From Azorinus chamasolen (taxonomy: Eukaryota > Mollusca > Bivalvia > Cardiida > Solecurtidae), in contig OY755244.1 of the NCBI GenBank assembly GCA_963576725.1, positions 82,145,121 through 82,209,120 of the forward strand: DNA of 64,000 nt, written 5' to 3'. A model generated the notes under the pieces. It ran no database searches. It saw only the letters and a list, made by a program, of their open reading frames with translations, and was not told where the DNA came from. A program made the translations under genes and the position numbers. Below are positions 54,202 through 64,000 of this stretch, one piece after another. Each line of letters starts with the position of its first letter. Position 1 is the stretch's first letter.

Positions 54202-56866
54202 GAAGCACGTCAAATGTAGGGACTTCCCCATTAAGGCTAATTGGGATAGGCATTCAAATTGTCTTTCGTGTTGCAAATGTTCGCGTGCCAATCCTTGTGA
54301 TATTTCTAAGGTTTGGAGCGCGGCCATTTGGATGTTTACTCGTCTTCATCCACGAGTTTGAATTCGTCCTCGGACAGTTCACTATCTGGATCCGAAGCGA
54401 GTAAATTACGTGGTAGGAAAGGACAGCGTCGTTCTCCGTACCCCCCCCCCCCCCTCCCCTCAGTCTCGGCGTCGCCGGTCTAGGTCGGGGAGTGAACCCT
54501 CTCGCTCACAGAGCCCACTTTGTCTCGGACCGCTCGCCCACATGACCACCGGTCATTTTTTACCTTGGTCATCGTTTTCCTCCCCCGTTATCTATCGATT
54601 GGGGTTAACTATTTTTGCGCCTTCAGGCGATCCACTCACTCGGGATCAAATACACCTGCCTGTATCTGATTCGGAGGCGAAAGAGGAGGATGTGTATATT
54701 TGCACACGCAGCCAGATTTTTGAGTCTGTTTTCAAAAATCTGGGCGAGGATATGTGTCCTCGACCTTCACCTTCTCAAGTGAAGGGTCCTGACAGTGACG
54801 GAGGCTTTAGTCCGGAAGTTTTTTCCAGACAAAACTCCTTTCAGGGCTCCTACTATACAAGTGCCTATCTCGCAGTCTGTAAGTGCTCGCCTTGCACAAA
54901 TGGAGCCTCACAACCAGACAAGTCTGTCCACTCCCTGGTATGCGCCTGTTCATGTTATAAAGGCTTCGGAGCATACCGGAGTCTTTAGACATCCAGTTCC
55001 CGAGACGTCTTTTGGACTTGATCTGGGTCAGCTTCCACCTCTGGATGCTGACCGTGATCAGGCAAAGCTTTCTATGTCGCCCCGATCGTCTCCTGTAGCA
55101 ATCCAGTTTGGATAGCTAGAGTCCTGGGAACTACGGGAGAGGTATTGTCTCGCAGCTCGATTTCCTCTCGGTCACCTTGTTACAGTTATTAACTGATAAC
55201 AAGAGTACCGCATACGGTACATAATACGCCCACTTGCAAACTTTCTCTGATTCAACATGCCTTATAAGTGTTGACATTTTCTAATCTGTGCTTCAGATCT
55301 TGATTTCCATATTAAGGTGATACTATTTTTTTAAAAAATGAAGTGAATATCTTATTAAATAAAAAAGTTACAGCTAATCCTCATTTTTGCAGATTTTTGT
55401 AAAGTGCAACGGCCATTACTCTGTAAAGACAAACTGAATGAACCTCAAAATAAACTCAGCTTTAAATTTTGTTGCTTAAAACATTTGTGTTAAATTTCAT
55501 TTATATCATTTTAATAGTTTTCCCAGAAAACAACAGACAAACTAAAAGTTGACCGACTAACAAAGCAACGAACACACGAAGTTCAAGGACAATAACTTTA
55601 GAATAAAATGACATATCAAAACCGCCGCAATATATGTGAAAATTCACATTAAGGTTTAACCATATAAAAAAAATTGAAGTAAATATCATTTCAAATGCAA
55701 ATGTTATGGCCATCCTCATATTTGCATATATTTGCATTATATGCAAGTGCCATAACTCCGAAACAACAAGTCAAATGATCCTCAGAATCGACTTGATGCA
55801 TTAAACATGTGTATGAAGTTTCATTAATATCTGTCAAACAGTTTTGCCAGAAAACAGCGGACAAACTATTTGCATATATTTGCATTTTTTAAAGTAAAAG
55901 GGCAATAACTCCGAAACGAAAAATCAAGTAAACCTCATAATCGACTCAGCATCAGATCTTGATGCATTAAACATTTTTGTGAAGTTTCATTAATATCTCT
56001 CAAATAGTTTTCCCAGAAAACAGCGGACAAACTATTTGGATTATTTTTTAAGGACAAGGGCCATAACTCTGAAACGAAAAATCAAATGATCCTCAGAATC
56101 AATTCAGTTTCAGATCTTAATGCATTAAATATTTGTGTGAAGTTTCATTAATATCTCTCAAATAGTTTTCCCAGAAAACAGCGGACAAACTATTTGCATA
56201 CTTTTTAAGGACAAGGGCCATAACTCTGAAATGAAAAATCAAATGAACCTCAGAATCAACTCAGCTTCAGATCTTGATGCATTAAACATTTGTGTGAAGT
56301 TTCATTAATATCTGTCAAACAGTTTTCCCAGAAAACAGGGGACAAACAAAATGTTGACGGACGAACGAACGGACGGACGGACAGGGCCACGACAATGTAC
56401 GACCACCTTTATTAGGTGGGCGTATAAAAAGCAGCGTTCGGACGAGATCATGCGTATTTTGCTTTATCTCGTCCGATCGATCAACAGCCTTGCGGCCAAC
56501 AGTTCTGCAAATCTTGCAGAAATGTTGCGTCGGAGAAGGAGTGAAGTTTTGACTACTTCTCCTTCGGGCTTCTTACTAGCACCATCCCAGAACTGTCTCT
56601 TGACTGCTCCGCTGTCTGCTAGTACGCCCTTTGGTGGTCGAGAGTCGGATGCTCTATCATCCGACAAGGACGATGACATTAGAGCGCTGATTACGTCTAG
56701 GGCTCCAGGTAGTAGGCAACCCTTTAAACGTCCGCTTACAACCCCGCCTGTGCAAGTCCGGGCTGCTAAGAAGAGGAATTCACTTCCTCCTTTTAAGCAA
56801 TCGAAGCCTGGTTTCTCTTCCAGACCTAAAACCTGGAATCGAAAACCAGGTAATAGAACACAGTGA
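54202..56866 (+). pseudogene. gag-like ORF of the second DIRS-like element, interrupted
   Basis: From 54206: KHVKCRDFPIKANWDRHSNC then LSCCKCSRANPC, a Cx..H..C..C..C pattern shared with gag-like N-termini of molluscan and fish tyrosine-recombinase elements. Next is a Ser/Arg-rich region (SRRRRSRSGSEPSRSQSP) after a C-run that breaks the frame at 54440. Then an acidic stretch SDSEAKEEDVYICTRSQIFE and ETSFGLDLGQLPPLDADRD (to 55115). After the nested element the frame resumes at 56410 with RSDEIMRILLYLVRSINSLA and ends in a basic tail (RAAKKRNSLPPFKQ). It is a structural protein by position. Stops and the insertion make it dead. Confidence 0.65.
55198..56430 (-). mobile_element. Tandem-core element, ~158-bp units (ACGCCCAC type)
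   Basis: The end AACAAGAG is followed by the hairpin TACCGCATACGGTA and ACGCCCAC. Units repeat TTTCATTAATATCTCTCAAA, AGAAAACAGCGGACAAACTA and GGCCATAACTCTGAAA. Then (GGACGGAC) at 56360-56385, GTGGGCGT and ATAAAAAG close it. It interrupts the gag of the second DIRS-like element. Confidence 0.85.
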
Positions 56867-56869
56867 AGC

Positions 56870-57985
56870 CCCCCGTACTCAGGACACAGTCCCTAAAGGC
56901 CAACCCCCTCCGTGTCTAGAAATTCCAGCGTGAGCCAGGCTTCTGCACTTCCGGAACATCTTCGTAGATATCGAATCGTTCAAGATGAAAACTACAGCTT
57001 CCATCCGGGCTCCTGCCCAACCTTTTCACTGGGAGGTTTCTTTAGACCTTTCGGACGCATATTTTCACGTCCCTATTCACCCCAGTTTCCGGACACACCT
57101 CCGTTTCGCTTACAATGGCCATTTTATTTTGTATTCAGGGACATCCCTTTCGGAATTTCTACTGCTCCAAGAGCCATAGGGACCTATCTTCGCCTTTGAA
57201 GAAGTTCTGTTCTCCTTCATGGCCTCGATGATTGGCATCTACATCAAGCCAATCGTCAAGCACTGCTACGGGACCTCGAGGCAGGTTGGCAGGAAATTCT
57301 ATCTCTATGTCTTCTTTTAAACTCGGAGAAATCAGATCTCGTGTCGTCTCTACCTTCGACCCATTCAGTTTTATCTGCTGTCTCTCTGGAAGTCTTAACA
57401 CGACAGTCTGTCCGAATCATTCCCATTCGGACAAACCATATAGCTCACCTTCGTTGGTGGCTGGATCTGGTACTTCTCCTGGCGGAAGTCCCTCTGTCAC
57501 CTCCAGAGGCATCGCTTCAACTAGTGACAGACGCCAGTCTATCAGGGTGGGGTGCTCACCTCGAGCCCCTCGGCCTCATGGCATCAGACAGTTGGTCTCC
57601 TTCCGAGACTCAACTCCATGTCAACAACCTCGAGATGCGAGCTGTCTGACTAGTCTGACTAGTCCTGTCTCATTTCAGACAGCACATGTCGAATCAGTGT
57701 GTACTTCTATCGACCGACAACACTGTCGTGCCTCATGTCAAGAAACAAGGGGGTGCTCACTTTCTGTCTCTCTTTTAAGAGACCCAGCTTCTCTTTGCTC
57801 TGTGCTTGGAAATTCAGGTGTCTCTTTTGGCCAAGCCCATCCTGGGCAGACGCAATGTTCTATCAGACGGTCTGTCCCGTCGTCGGCTGATCCAGCTTTC
57901 AGAATGGTCTCTACATCACGAGGTGACAAATCTTATTTTTCTGAGATTAGGTCAGCCGATGGTCGACTTTTCAACAAGACTCAAC
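56870..57985 (+). pseudogene. RT - RNase H of the second DIRS-like element
   Basis: RT motif A SLDLSDAYFHVPIHPSFRTH (about 57040), RFAYNGHF, motif B IPFGISTAPRAIGTYL (57140) and, in a shifted frame, motif C GLDDWHLHQANRQALL (57220-57270) followed by LNSEKSDLVSS. The RNase H part begins LVTDASLSGWGAHLEP (57520), with the catalytic aspartate, and LEMRAV (the glutamate region). Then come STDNTVVPHVKKQGGAH (the second aspartate) and LGRRNVLSDGLSRRR (57850), the usual end. EWSLHHEVTNLIFLRLGQPM and LNHRLPLYISPV follow. Frames change at least five times. It would be the replication enzyme, inactive here. Confidence 0.85.
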
Positions 57986-57987
57986 CA

Positions 57988-58082
57988 TCGGCTTCCTCTC
58001 TATATCAGCCCCGTTCCTCTCTATATCAGCCCCGTTCATCTCTATATGAGCCCCGTTCCTCACTATATCAGCCCCGTTCTTT
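57988..58082 (+). repeat. 21-bp in-frame tandem array at the break of the DIRS-like element
   Basis: Four copies of CTCTATATCAGCCCCGTTC-type units encode PLYISPV each (7 codons). The original single copy is part of the conserved LPLYISPVP segment after RNase H. Confidence 0.9.
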
Positions 58083-58102
58083 CTCGTTTAAAGTGATTGT
58101 CT

Positions 58103-58440
58103 CGACACTAAACGCATATTTTCAGTAACATCATACAACTTGGTATTTTATATGTTCAATCATTTTTATAAAGAGTGTCAATTTGAACTTATATAGAAAA
58201 AATCCTCTGTGATACAAAATAAACAGTTTTCATCGATACTTGTGTTGATTGTTCAACGAAATATTGCCGGCCTTTGTCGAACAAAAGCGCAACCCGAATA
58301 AATAATAACACCAGGTCAATAACACCAGGTCAATAACACCAGGTCAATAACACTTGGACATCAAACACATGAAAGTACCTTCTGCGTTTATTCGGTTTGT
58401 TTTCTTGCTATATATACATGTACTTCTTTTCGTCATATAC
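58103..58440. repeat. ~350-bp repeat, second copy, with a 14-bp expansion
   Basis: It matches 50076-50470 in the same orientation. It differs by an array of CAATAACACCAGGT (about 58306-58355, three to four copies). Confidence 0.7.
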
Positions 58441-60704
58441 CAAATATATCTATATAGGCTTTCGGGGAAACAGTTGATGAAAAATCACAAACAACAAAGT
58501 GCACCCTATATTTTGGAGCAAAGTGTATAGTGGATAAAAATGGATAAGACAGATCTTTTATTCATATCATTGCTCCTATATTAAGCCACTGCCCGTTTTA
58601 AAACCACTTGAGTGACCTCCGTAGACCACTGGTGTTCGAATAGTAGATCTAGTTAATACTATCTCATAATCCTAAGAAAAAACAAATGAAACCCTTTTTA
58701 CATGAGTTCATTGTCTTAAAATAGTGTTTGTGTCGATTTTCTGGCAACTTTTCGACTATATATGTATTACAAGGAAAACAAGTCCGACGGGATCGATCGG
58801 TCAACATTCATATCGGTTAACATCATGTTTCTCTATTTAACGATCTTAATGATCTATATACCACCGTTTAAAGAAAGGATTGGCCTACATTTTATCATTG
58901 CTTGCAATTTGAAGTAATGAAACGAAAAAGTGTCGAAAATATAACTCGGAAACTATCTCGGATAAGCGAACCAAAATAGCTGCGGTGGAATCCTTATATG
59001 TACAAATGAAACCAAACTGTGAGTGTATTTTAGTTCCTTACTTGTTCAACATATTTAGTTGTTGATATTGTTTTAGACTGGCGGAAGACAGTTTTAAGTA
59101 CCGCAAATCGGATTCAACAAATGCCACGTCCGATTTAACATTTTTTGTGTATGAATGCACCATAGGCGGAGTGAGTGAGTTGGGTTTAACGTCCGACCAA
59201 CAGTATTTCAGGCGGATCCATATGTCTAATCGCATATTTTCAAAACAGCAAAATACCACTTTACTACTATTCGAACCAGAACTCTCACTTTTATCATAAT
59301 GAGAGTTATTCGAAGCATTCCTGTATATTTTGAGAAAATGAGCATTGAAATGGTCACGTGAATGACATGATCAAAATGTTTTCAAAACGTTTCACACGCG
59401 CTTGACAAACCTTTCATTCAAAACGAAGTGTGTATTTTGTCAAATTGATTCTTTAAATGTCGTCTTTAAGTGTCGTCTTATTATTTCTATGTTGCAAATA
59501 CTGTCATCAGTAGAATTGTCGTGTTTCTAGAGGGTGATTCTATTAAATACGACACAAGGCTAACCCAGTTTTCAGTATTGCTCTGTTGTATTTACAGACG
59601 TGTATTGTCTGTGTAACTCTGAAATCAGTTTTCATGTAAAGCGATACTGTTTATAAAACCTATGCCTCGGTTACAGATATTTCCAGATAAATATAAGTAC
59701 AGTAGAACCAGTCTCAAGCGACCCTTAAAGGGAGGTGTAACTATGAACCTATAAGGCAGGTGGTAGCTTAATGCAGGTCAGCAGTAATGCAGAAAGCTCA
59801 TATAGGAGCTATCGGCATTACCTTTGCCCTGCAGTAAGCGACCACCTGCTTTTTAAAACTACTATATTCAATAAATTAGTGATCGCTTAAGACAGGTTCT
59901 ACTATAAGGGCTAGTAACTTTTGCGTTTACATTACATACTTCTTTTTCTGTGTAATTTTATGGCAAATTGTGGCATGAAATGCGTTGCAGTTGTCATGCT
60001 GATGTTATAATTTACAGTTGAATAGGAAAACATATTTTTTTTATTATTATTATCATCTCAATTATCACCCATGTTTCCAAGGGAGTCAGTCCGTCCATCC
60101 GTCTGTCTGTCCATCCGTTCGTCCGTGTCACAAACAAAGTGGTGCAGAATTCTTTGCATATTTAAAGGATTTCACATCATACTTACAACAAGTATACGGT
60201 CATACATGTATTCATACACGACAAATAAAGAAATACTTCATTATCGTCAATACATTTTATAACACTGAAACGCTCTACTATAGTGTTCATCACTTAGCTA
60301 TTGTCTACAGTTCATCTGCAACACAGTTCCACTTAGGAAATTCTGTTCTTAGCCTTTTAACACGACACATGGCTAAACTTACACTACACGTGTCCACATA
60401 TTCAATATATATATATCACTGAAAGGTACCTTTAAAATAACTTTCTAGGTGTACATAACACACTCTCTAGGCGTGCTTTACACGATGTACACGATATATA
60501 TATCGGCCAAGCAGTCATGGCTCCATTTAGGACGCTATTACCAAGCCAGTCCTGACAACCTGGACTAAATAAAGTACAACGTACTTTTTACTAACAGTTC
60601 GTGCAGACCAAATATTCATTAAAACCGGACATGGATTAAAGCACATAAAATGGACAAATGCAATTTTGTAAATGCAACAATATACATTCATATAAATATG
60701 GAGA
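58441..60704. other. Unassigned GST intron DNA
   Basis: No gene. At 60085-60125 there is a (GTCCGTCCATCC) repeat-end stretch, and at 60180-60480 ordinary sequence. A possible diverged inverted pair (AGCGACCCTTAAAGG at 59717 and AGTGATCGCTTAAGAC at 59876) surrounds 150 bp. Confidence 0.4.
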
Positions 60705-62870
60705 AACAAGAGGGCCAGAATGACCCTGAAGCGCTCACCAGACAATCAGAGGAGAATATTTTCAAAGTTTTAACTATATGTTTCTATAGAAAACTAGCCT
60801 GCCCTGGGGCTGGGCTAATTTTGACCCAAGAGGCGCAATTTATATAACTTTTGTAGAGGACCTGAACATGATGCTATGTGCCAAATATGAAAGCTAAGAA
60901 CCTTCCAGTTTCAGAGAAAAAGATTTTCAAAGTTTTCACTATATGTTTCTGTTGAAAACTGGCTACCCCTGGGGCGGGGCCAATTTTTACCCCAGGGGCA
61001 TAATTTATATAACTTTTGTAGAGGACCTGAACATGATGCTATGTGCAAAGTATGAAAGCTGAGAACCTCTCAGTTTCAGAGAAGAAGATATTCAAAGATT
61101 TCATTATTTGTTTCTATTGAAAACTGCCCACCCCTGGGGCTGGTCCAATTTTGACCCCGGAGCCATTATTTATACATGTTTTGAAGAGAACCGGAACATG
61201 ATGCTCTGTGCCAAATACCAAAGCTGAGAGCCTTCCAGTTTCAGAGAAGAAGATTTTCAAAGATTTCACTATTTATTTCTATTGAAAACTGCCCACCCCT
61301 GGGGCGGGGCCAATTCTGACCCCGGGGTCATATTTTATATAACTTTTTTAGAAGACCTGAACATGATGCTATGTGCCAAATATGAAAGCTGAGAGCCTTC
61401 CAGTTTCAGAGAAGAAGATTTTCAAAGATTTCACTATTTGTTTCTATTAAAAACTGCCCACCCCTTGGGGGGGGGGGGGGGGCCAATTTTGAGCCCAGGG
61501 CCATATTTTATATAACTTTTGTAGAGGACCTGAACATAATGCTCTATGCCAAATATGAAAGCTGAGAGCCTTCCAGTTTCAGACAAGAAGATTTTCAAAG
61601 ACTTTACTATTTGTTTCTATTGAAAACAAGGCACCCCTGGGGCGGGGCTAATTCTGACCCTGGGGCCATAATTTATATAACTTTTGTAGAGGACCTGAAC
61701 ATGATGCTCTGTGCCAAATATGAAAGCTGAGAGCCTTCCAGTTTCAGAGAAGAAGACATTCAAAGATTTCACTATTTGTTTCTATTGAAAACTGCCCACC
61801 CCTGGGGCGGGGCTAATTTTGACCCCGGGGTCATAATTTATATAACTTTTGTAGAGGACCTGAACATGATGCTATGTGCCAAATATGAAAGCTGAGAGCC
61901 TTCCAGTTTCAGAGAAGAAGATTTTCAAAGACTTCACCATTTGTTTCTATTGAAATTTGCCCACCCCTGGGGCGGGGTCAATTTTGACCCCAGGGCCATA
62001 ATGTATATAACTTTTGTAGAGGACCTGAACATGACGCCATGTGCCAAATACGAAAGCTGAGAGCCTTCCAGTTTCAGAGAAGAAGATTTTCAAAGACTTC
62101 ACTATTTGTTTCTATTGAAAACTGCCCACCCCTGGGGCGGGGCCAATTTTGACCCCAGGGCCATAATGTACATAACTTTTGTAGAGGACCTAAACATGAT
62201 GCTATGTGCCAAATATGAAAGCTGAGAGCCTTCCAGTTTCAGAGAAGAAGATTTTCAAAGACTTCACTATTTGTTTCTATTGAAAACTGCCCAACCCTGG
62301 GGCGGGGTCAATTTTGACCCCAGGGCCATAATTTATATAACTTTTGTAGAGGACCTGAACATGATGCCATGTGCCTAATACGAAAGCTGAGAGCCTTCCA
62401 GTTTCAGACAAGAAGATTTTCAAAGACTTCACTATTTGTTTCTATTGAAAACTGCCTACCCCTGGGGCGGGGCCAATTCTGACCCTGGGGCCATAATTTA
62501 TATAACTTTTGTAGAGGACCTGAACGTGATGCTCTTTGCCAAATATGAAAGCTGAGAGCCTTCCAGTTTCAGAGGAGAAGATTTTCAAAGATTTCACTAT
62601 TTGTTTCAATTGAAAACTGCCCACCCCTGGAGCGGGGCTAATTTTGACCCCGGGGTCATAATTTATACAAATTTTGTAGAGGACCTGAACATGATGCTAT
62701 GTGCCAAATAAGAAAGCTGAATACCTTCTGGTTTCAGAGGAGAAGATTTTCAAAGTTTTACTATATGTTTCTATTGAAATCAAGGCACCCCTTGGGCGGG
62801 GCCAATTTTGACCCAAGGGCCATAATTTATATAACTTTTGTAGAGGACCTCTGAAACCGCATGATAAAAT
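60705..62870 (-). mobile_element. Tandem-core element, ~165-bp units, 13 copies (GCTCACC type)
   Basis: The end AACAAGAG is followed by GGGCCAGAATGACCCT (hairpin) and GCTCACC. Thirteen units carry GTAGAGGACCTGAACATGAT, AGCTGAGAGCCTTCCAGTTT and CACCCCTGGGGCGGGGCCAA. Tandem relatives on the other strand lie at 13041-13920. The far end (CCGT stretch, TTTTAGCTCACC) is missing, so this copy is truncated. Confidence 0.88.
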
Positions 62871-63725
62871 GTAACCGAACTTCAGATAAATGATCTTAGT
62901 ATGAAGCTCTATCAGATTCGCTAGAAGAACCCGGATCTATGAAGAACTCTGGCAACAGAAAGAAACATCTTAAGAAATCTTCTCCAAACCCAGAGCGTCA
63001 GATTTGAATGATACTTGACAGAAATAGTCCTCTAATAAAAACTGTGCCAAAATTTCTATCACAGGAAACGGTATGTGCCATCCACAATCCCAAGATGTAC
63101 TCACATACCAAATTTGGTATTCCTATTTCAAGAAACAAAGGGGATATGGCCCGGGCAATGTTTTTCTCTAACTGAGGTCAGAGATCAAGACACAGGTCAG
63201 AGTGACCAGAAAACGGTACGCGACACTTCCCCATCCAAAGATGCACTCACAGTCTCGTAAAGAGAGAGAGAGAGACAGAGACAGAGAGACACAGAGAGAG
63301 CTTACTGTATGCCACCAGAGTCATAATTTTGTATGCCACCAAATCAAGCTTTGTTGATATAAAACGAAAATGGTTGCTTAAATGCAGAGCGAAAGAGTCC
63401 TGTTTTTAATATCCGCTTAAAACAGGTATTTTTGTGGGTTTTTTGTTTCGTTTGAGACACCAAAACAAAGTGCTCGTTTATTCTCCCCGCCATAGGTATG
63501 AGGGGGTATGGGAGGACCATCTCCCATCATACCTTACAAAAATGTTTAAGACAGGTTTGACTGTAATGCTAAACGATATATATGTTAATGCGTGTCAAAT
63601 ATTATAGATTCGGTTTGGTTATTGACGCAGTCTGTGGTCGTTGTCTACACTGTTTCGCCATTGTAGTGTGGCTCAAATACGATTCGAGTACAGCCTAATA
63701 TAAAGTATTGTTTGTTGTTGTACAG
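62871..63725. other. Intron DNA with a GA microsatellite
   Basis: (GA)n/(GACA)n at 63259-63300. CCAAATTTGG-type repeat sequence near 63110. No exon before 63726 is seen. Confidence 0.45.
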
Positions 63726-63801
63726 CTGGCACAGCCTATAAGACTGCTGCTTACACACGTTGGTGAGGAATTCGAGGATGTCAAATACGAAATGGGAGAC
63801 G
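63726..63801 (+). CDS. GSTM-like: Mu-class glutathione S-transferase, exon 2
   Basis: After TTGTTGTTGTACAG, 76 bp read LAQPIRLLLTHVGEEFEDVK then YEMGD and one base of the next codon, followed by GTGAGT. The 76-bp size and phases (0 in, 1 out) are those of exon 2 in vertebrate mu-class genes, and RGL..PIRLLL...YEMGD is the mu-class signature. In this family the loop after MGD leads to the substrate-domain W/K residues, which are encoded by later exons not in the window. Joined to exon 1 it gives 36 complete residues. No change in key residues is seen in this part. Confidence 0.9.
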
Positions 63802-64000
63802 GTGAGTAGCTCTACACCAATGTAGAAGGTAATTCACGAAGCCTTCTAGGCCGTACAAATCATTTCTTCAGCAGACTCACTCAGGATCCTTGGTCTATGG
63901 TCGTTTAAGATATCAACACAGTCCTCGCTCATCGTTTGTACATGTATCACACCGTGTCTGCAATACATTATTAACCCTTAACTCAATGAATATAGAGGGT
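63802..64000 (+). other. Start of GST intron 2
   Basis: Begins GTGAGTAGC. It ends in AACCCTTAACTCAATGAATAT, the edge of a dispersed repeat seen elsewhere in the window. Confidence 0.6.

Larger units (their letters stand above)
54196..58090 (+). mobile_element. Second DIRS-like retroelement, truncated, with nested insertion
   Basis: gag with an N-terminal cysteine/histidine domain, then RT and RNase H, then a short stretch of post-RNase H sequence that breaks off in a 21-bp tandem array. No tyrosine recombinase is present. A tandem-core element (55198-56430) is inserted in gag. It differs strongly from the element at 0.5-6.2 kb (GC-richer, different gag). Confidence 0.82.
48397..63725 (+). 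other. GST intron 1 (15.3 kb), filled with repeats
   Basis: The intron is bounded by GTAAGT and TTGTTGTTGTACAG. It contains a 15-bp array, a Tc1 relic, a Naiad element, a DIRS-like element with a nested tandem-core element, a 13-unit tandem-core element and unassigned DNA. Confidence 0.85.

Noticed and set aside
57232..58128. 298-residue plus ORF rich in Ser/Pro/Arg
   Set aside because: It is an out-of-frame reading of the DIRS-like RT and RNase H region. The real motifs (LDDW, TDASLSGWGAH, GRRNVLSDGLSR) lie in other frames.

Overview
The window looks like nuclear DNA of a bivalve mollusc, most likely a clam. Protein-coding sequence is sparse and split by introns. Almost everything else is transposable elements and satellite-like arrays of kinds familiar from bivalves: DIRS-like and Penelope-like retroelements, mariner and Tc1 remnants, tRNA-derived short repeats, and many interspersed elements with ~150-170 bp tandem cores ending in CGGA-type microsatellites. 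There is one 200-base assembly gap (22722-22921). The species cannot be named from this sequence alone.

Two host genes can be supported, both on the + strand. (1) A single-pass membrane protein is seen as a transmembrane exon (25904-26006) and a phase-compatible last exon with a cytoplasmic tail (38094-38235). Its extracellular part was not found and probably lies upstream. (2) A mu-class glutathione S-transferase begins at 48364. Exon 1 codes 11 residues, intron 1 is 15.3 kb, and exon 2 is 76 bp (63726-63801); the gene continues past the window. Intron 1 holds a 15-bp array, a Tc1 relic, a near full-length Naiad-type Penelope-like element, a DIRS-like element and a long tandem-core element.

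Layout: 0.5-6.2 kb, a decayed DIRS-like retroelement (gag, RT, RNase H, tyrosine recombinase) interrupted by a tandem-core element. 6.3-7.4 kb, a terminal-inverted-repeat element. 7.4-12.25 kb, a 4-kb core between ~350-430 bp inverted arms. 12.3-15.3 kb, tandem-core elements. 16.6-21.5 kb, nested Naiad fragments. 23.7-25.0 kb, a 36-bp satellite. 26-33 kb, SINE-like, tandem-core and Penelope-like fragments. 33.6-37.75 kb, a series of minisatellites. 38.7-41.3 kb, a mariner relic split by an insertion. 42-45.2 kb, a duplicated segment with an inserted inverted-repeat element, then a tandem-core element. 45.3-48.2 kb, a split minisatellite, a Penelope-like tail and a 186-bp palindrome. 48.36 kb to the end, the GST gene and its intron contents.

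The most notable observations are these. In the Naiad element at 50.5-53.6 kb, four in-frame stops outside the frameshifted stretch are all TGA, and they fall at positions that look like conserved cysteines; this matches what is reported for clam Naiads that encode selenocysteine. Several otherwise different tandem-core elements share the same end design (AACAAGAG or a variant, a small hairpin, a subterminal inverted repeat). Three near-perfect fold-back palindromes have unrelated sequences. In-frame tandem amplifications sit inside conserved regions of both DIRS remnants.
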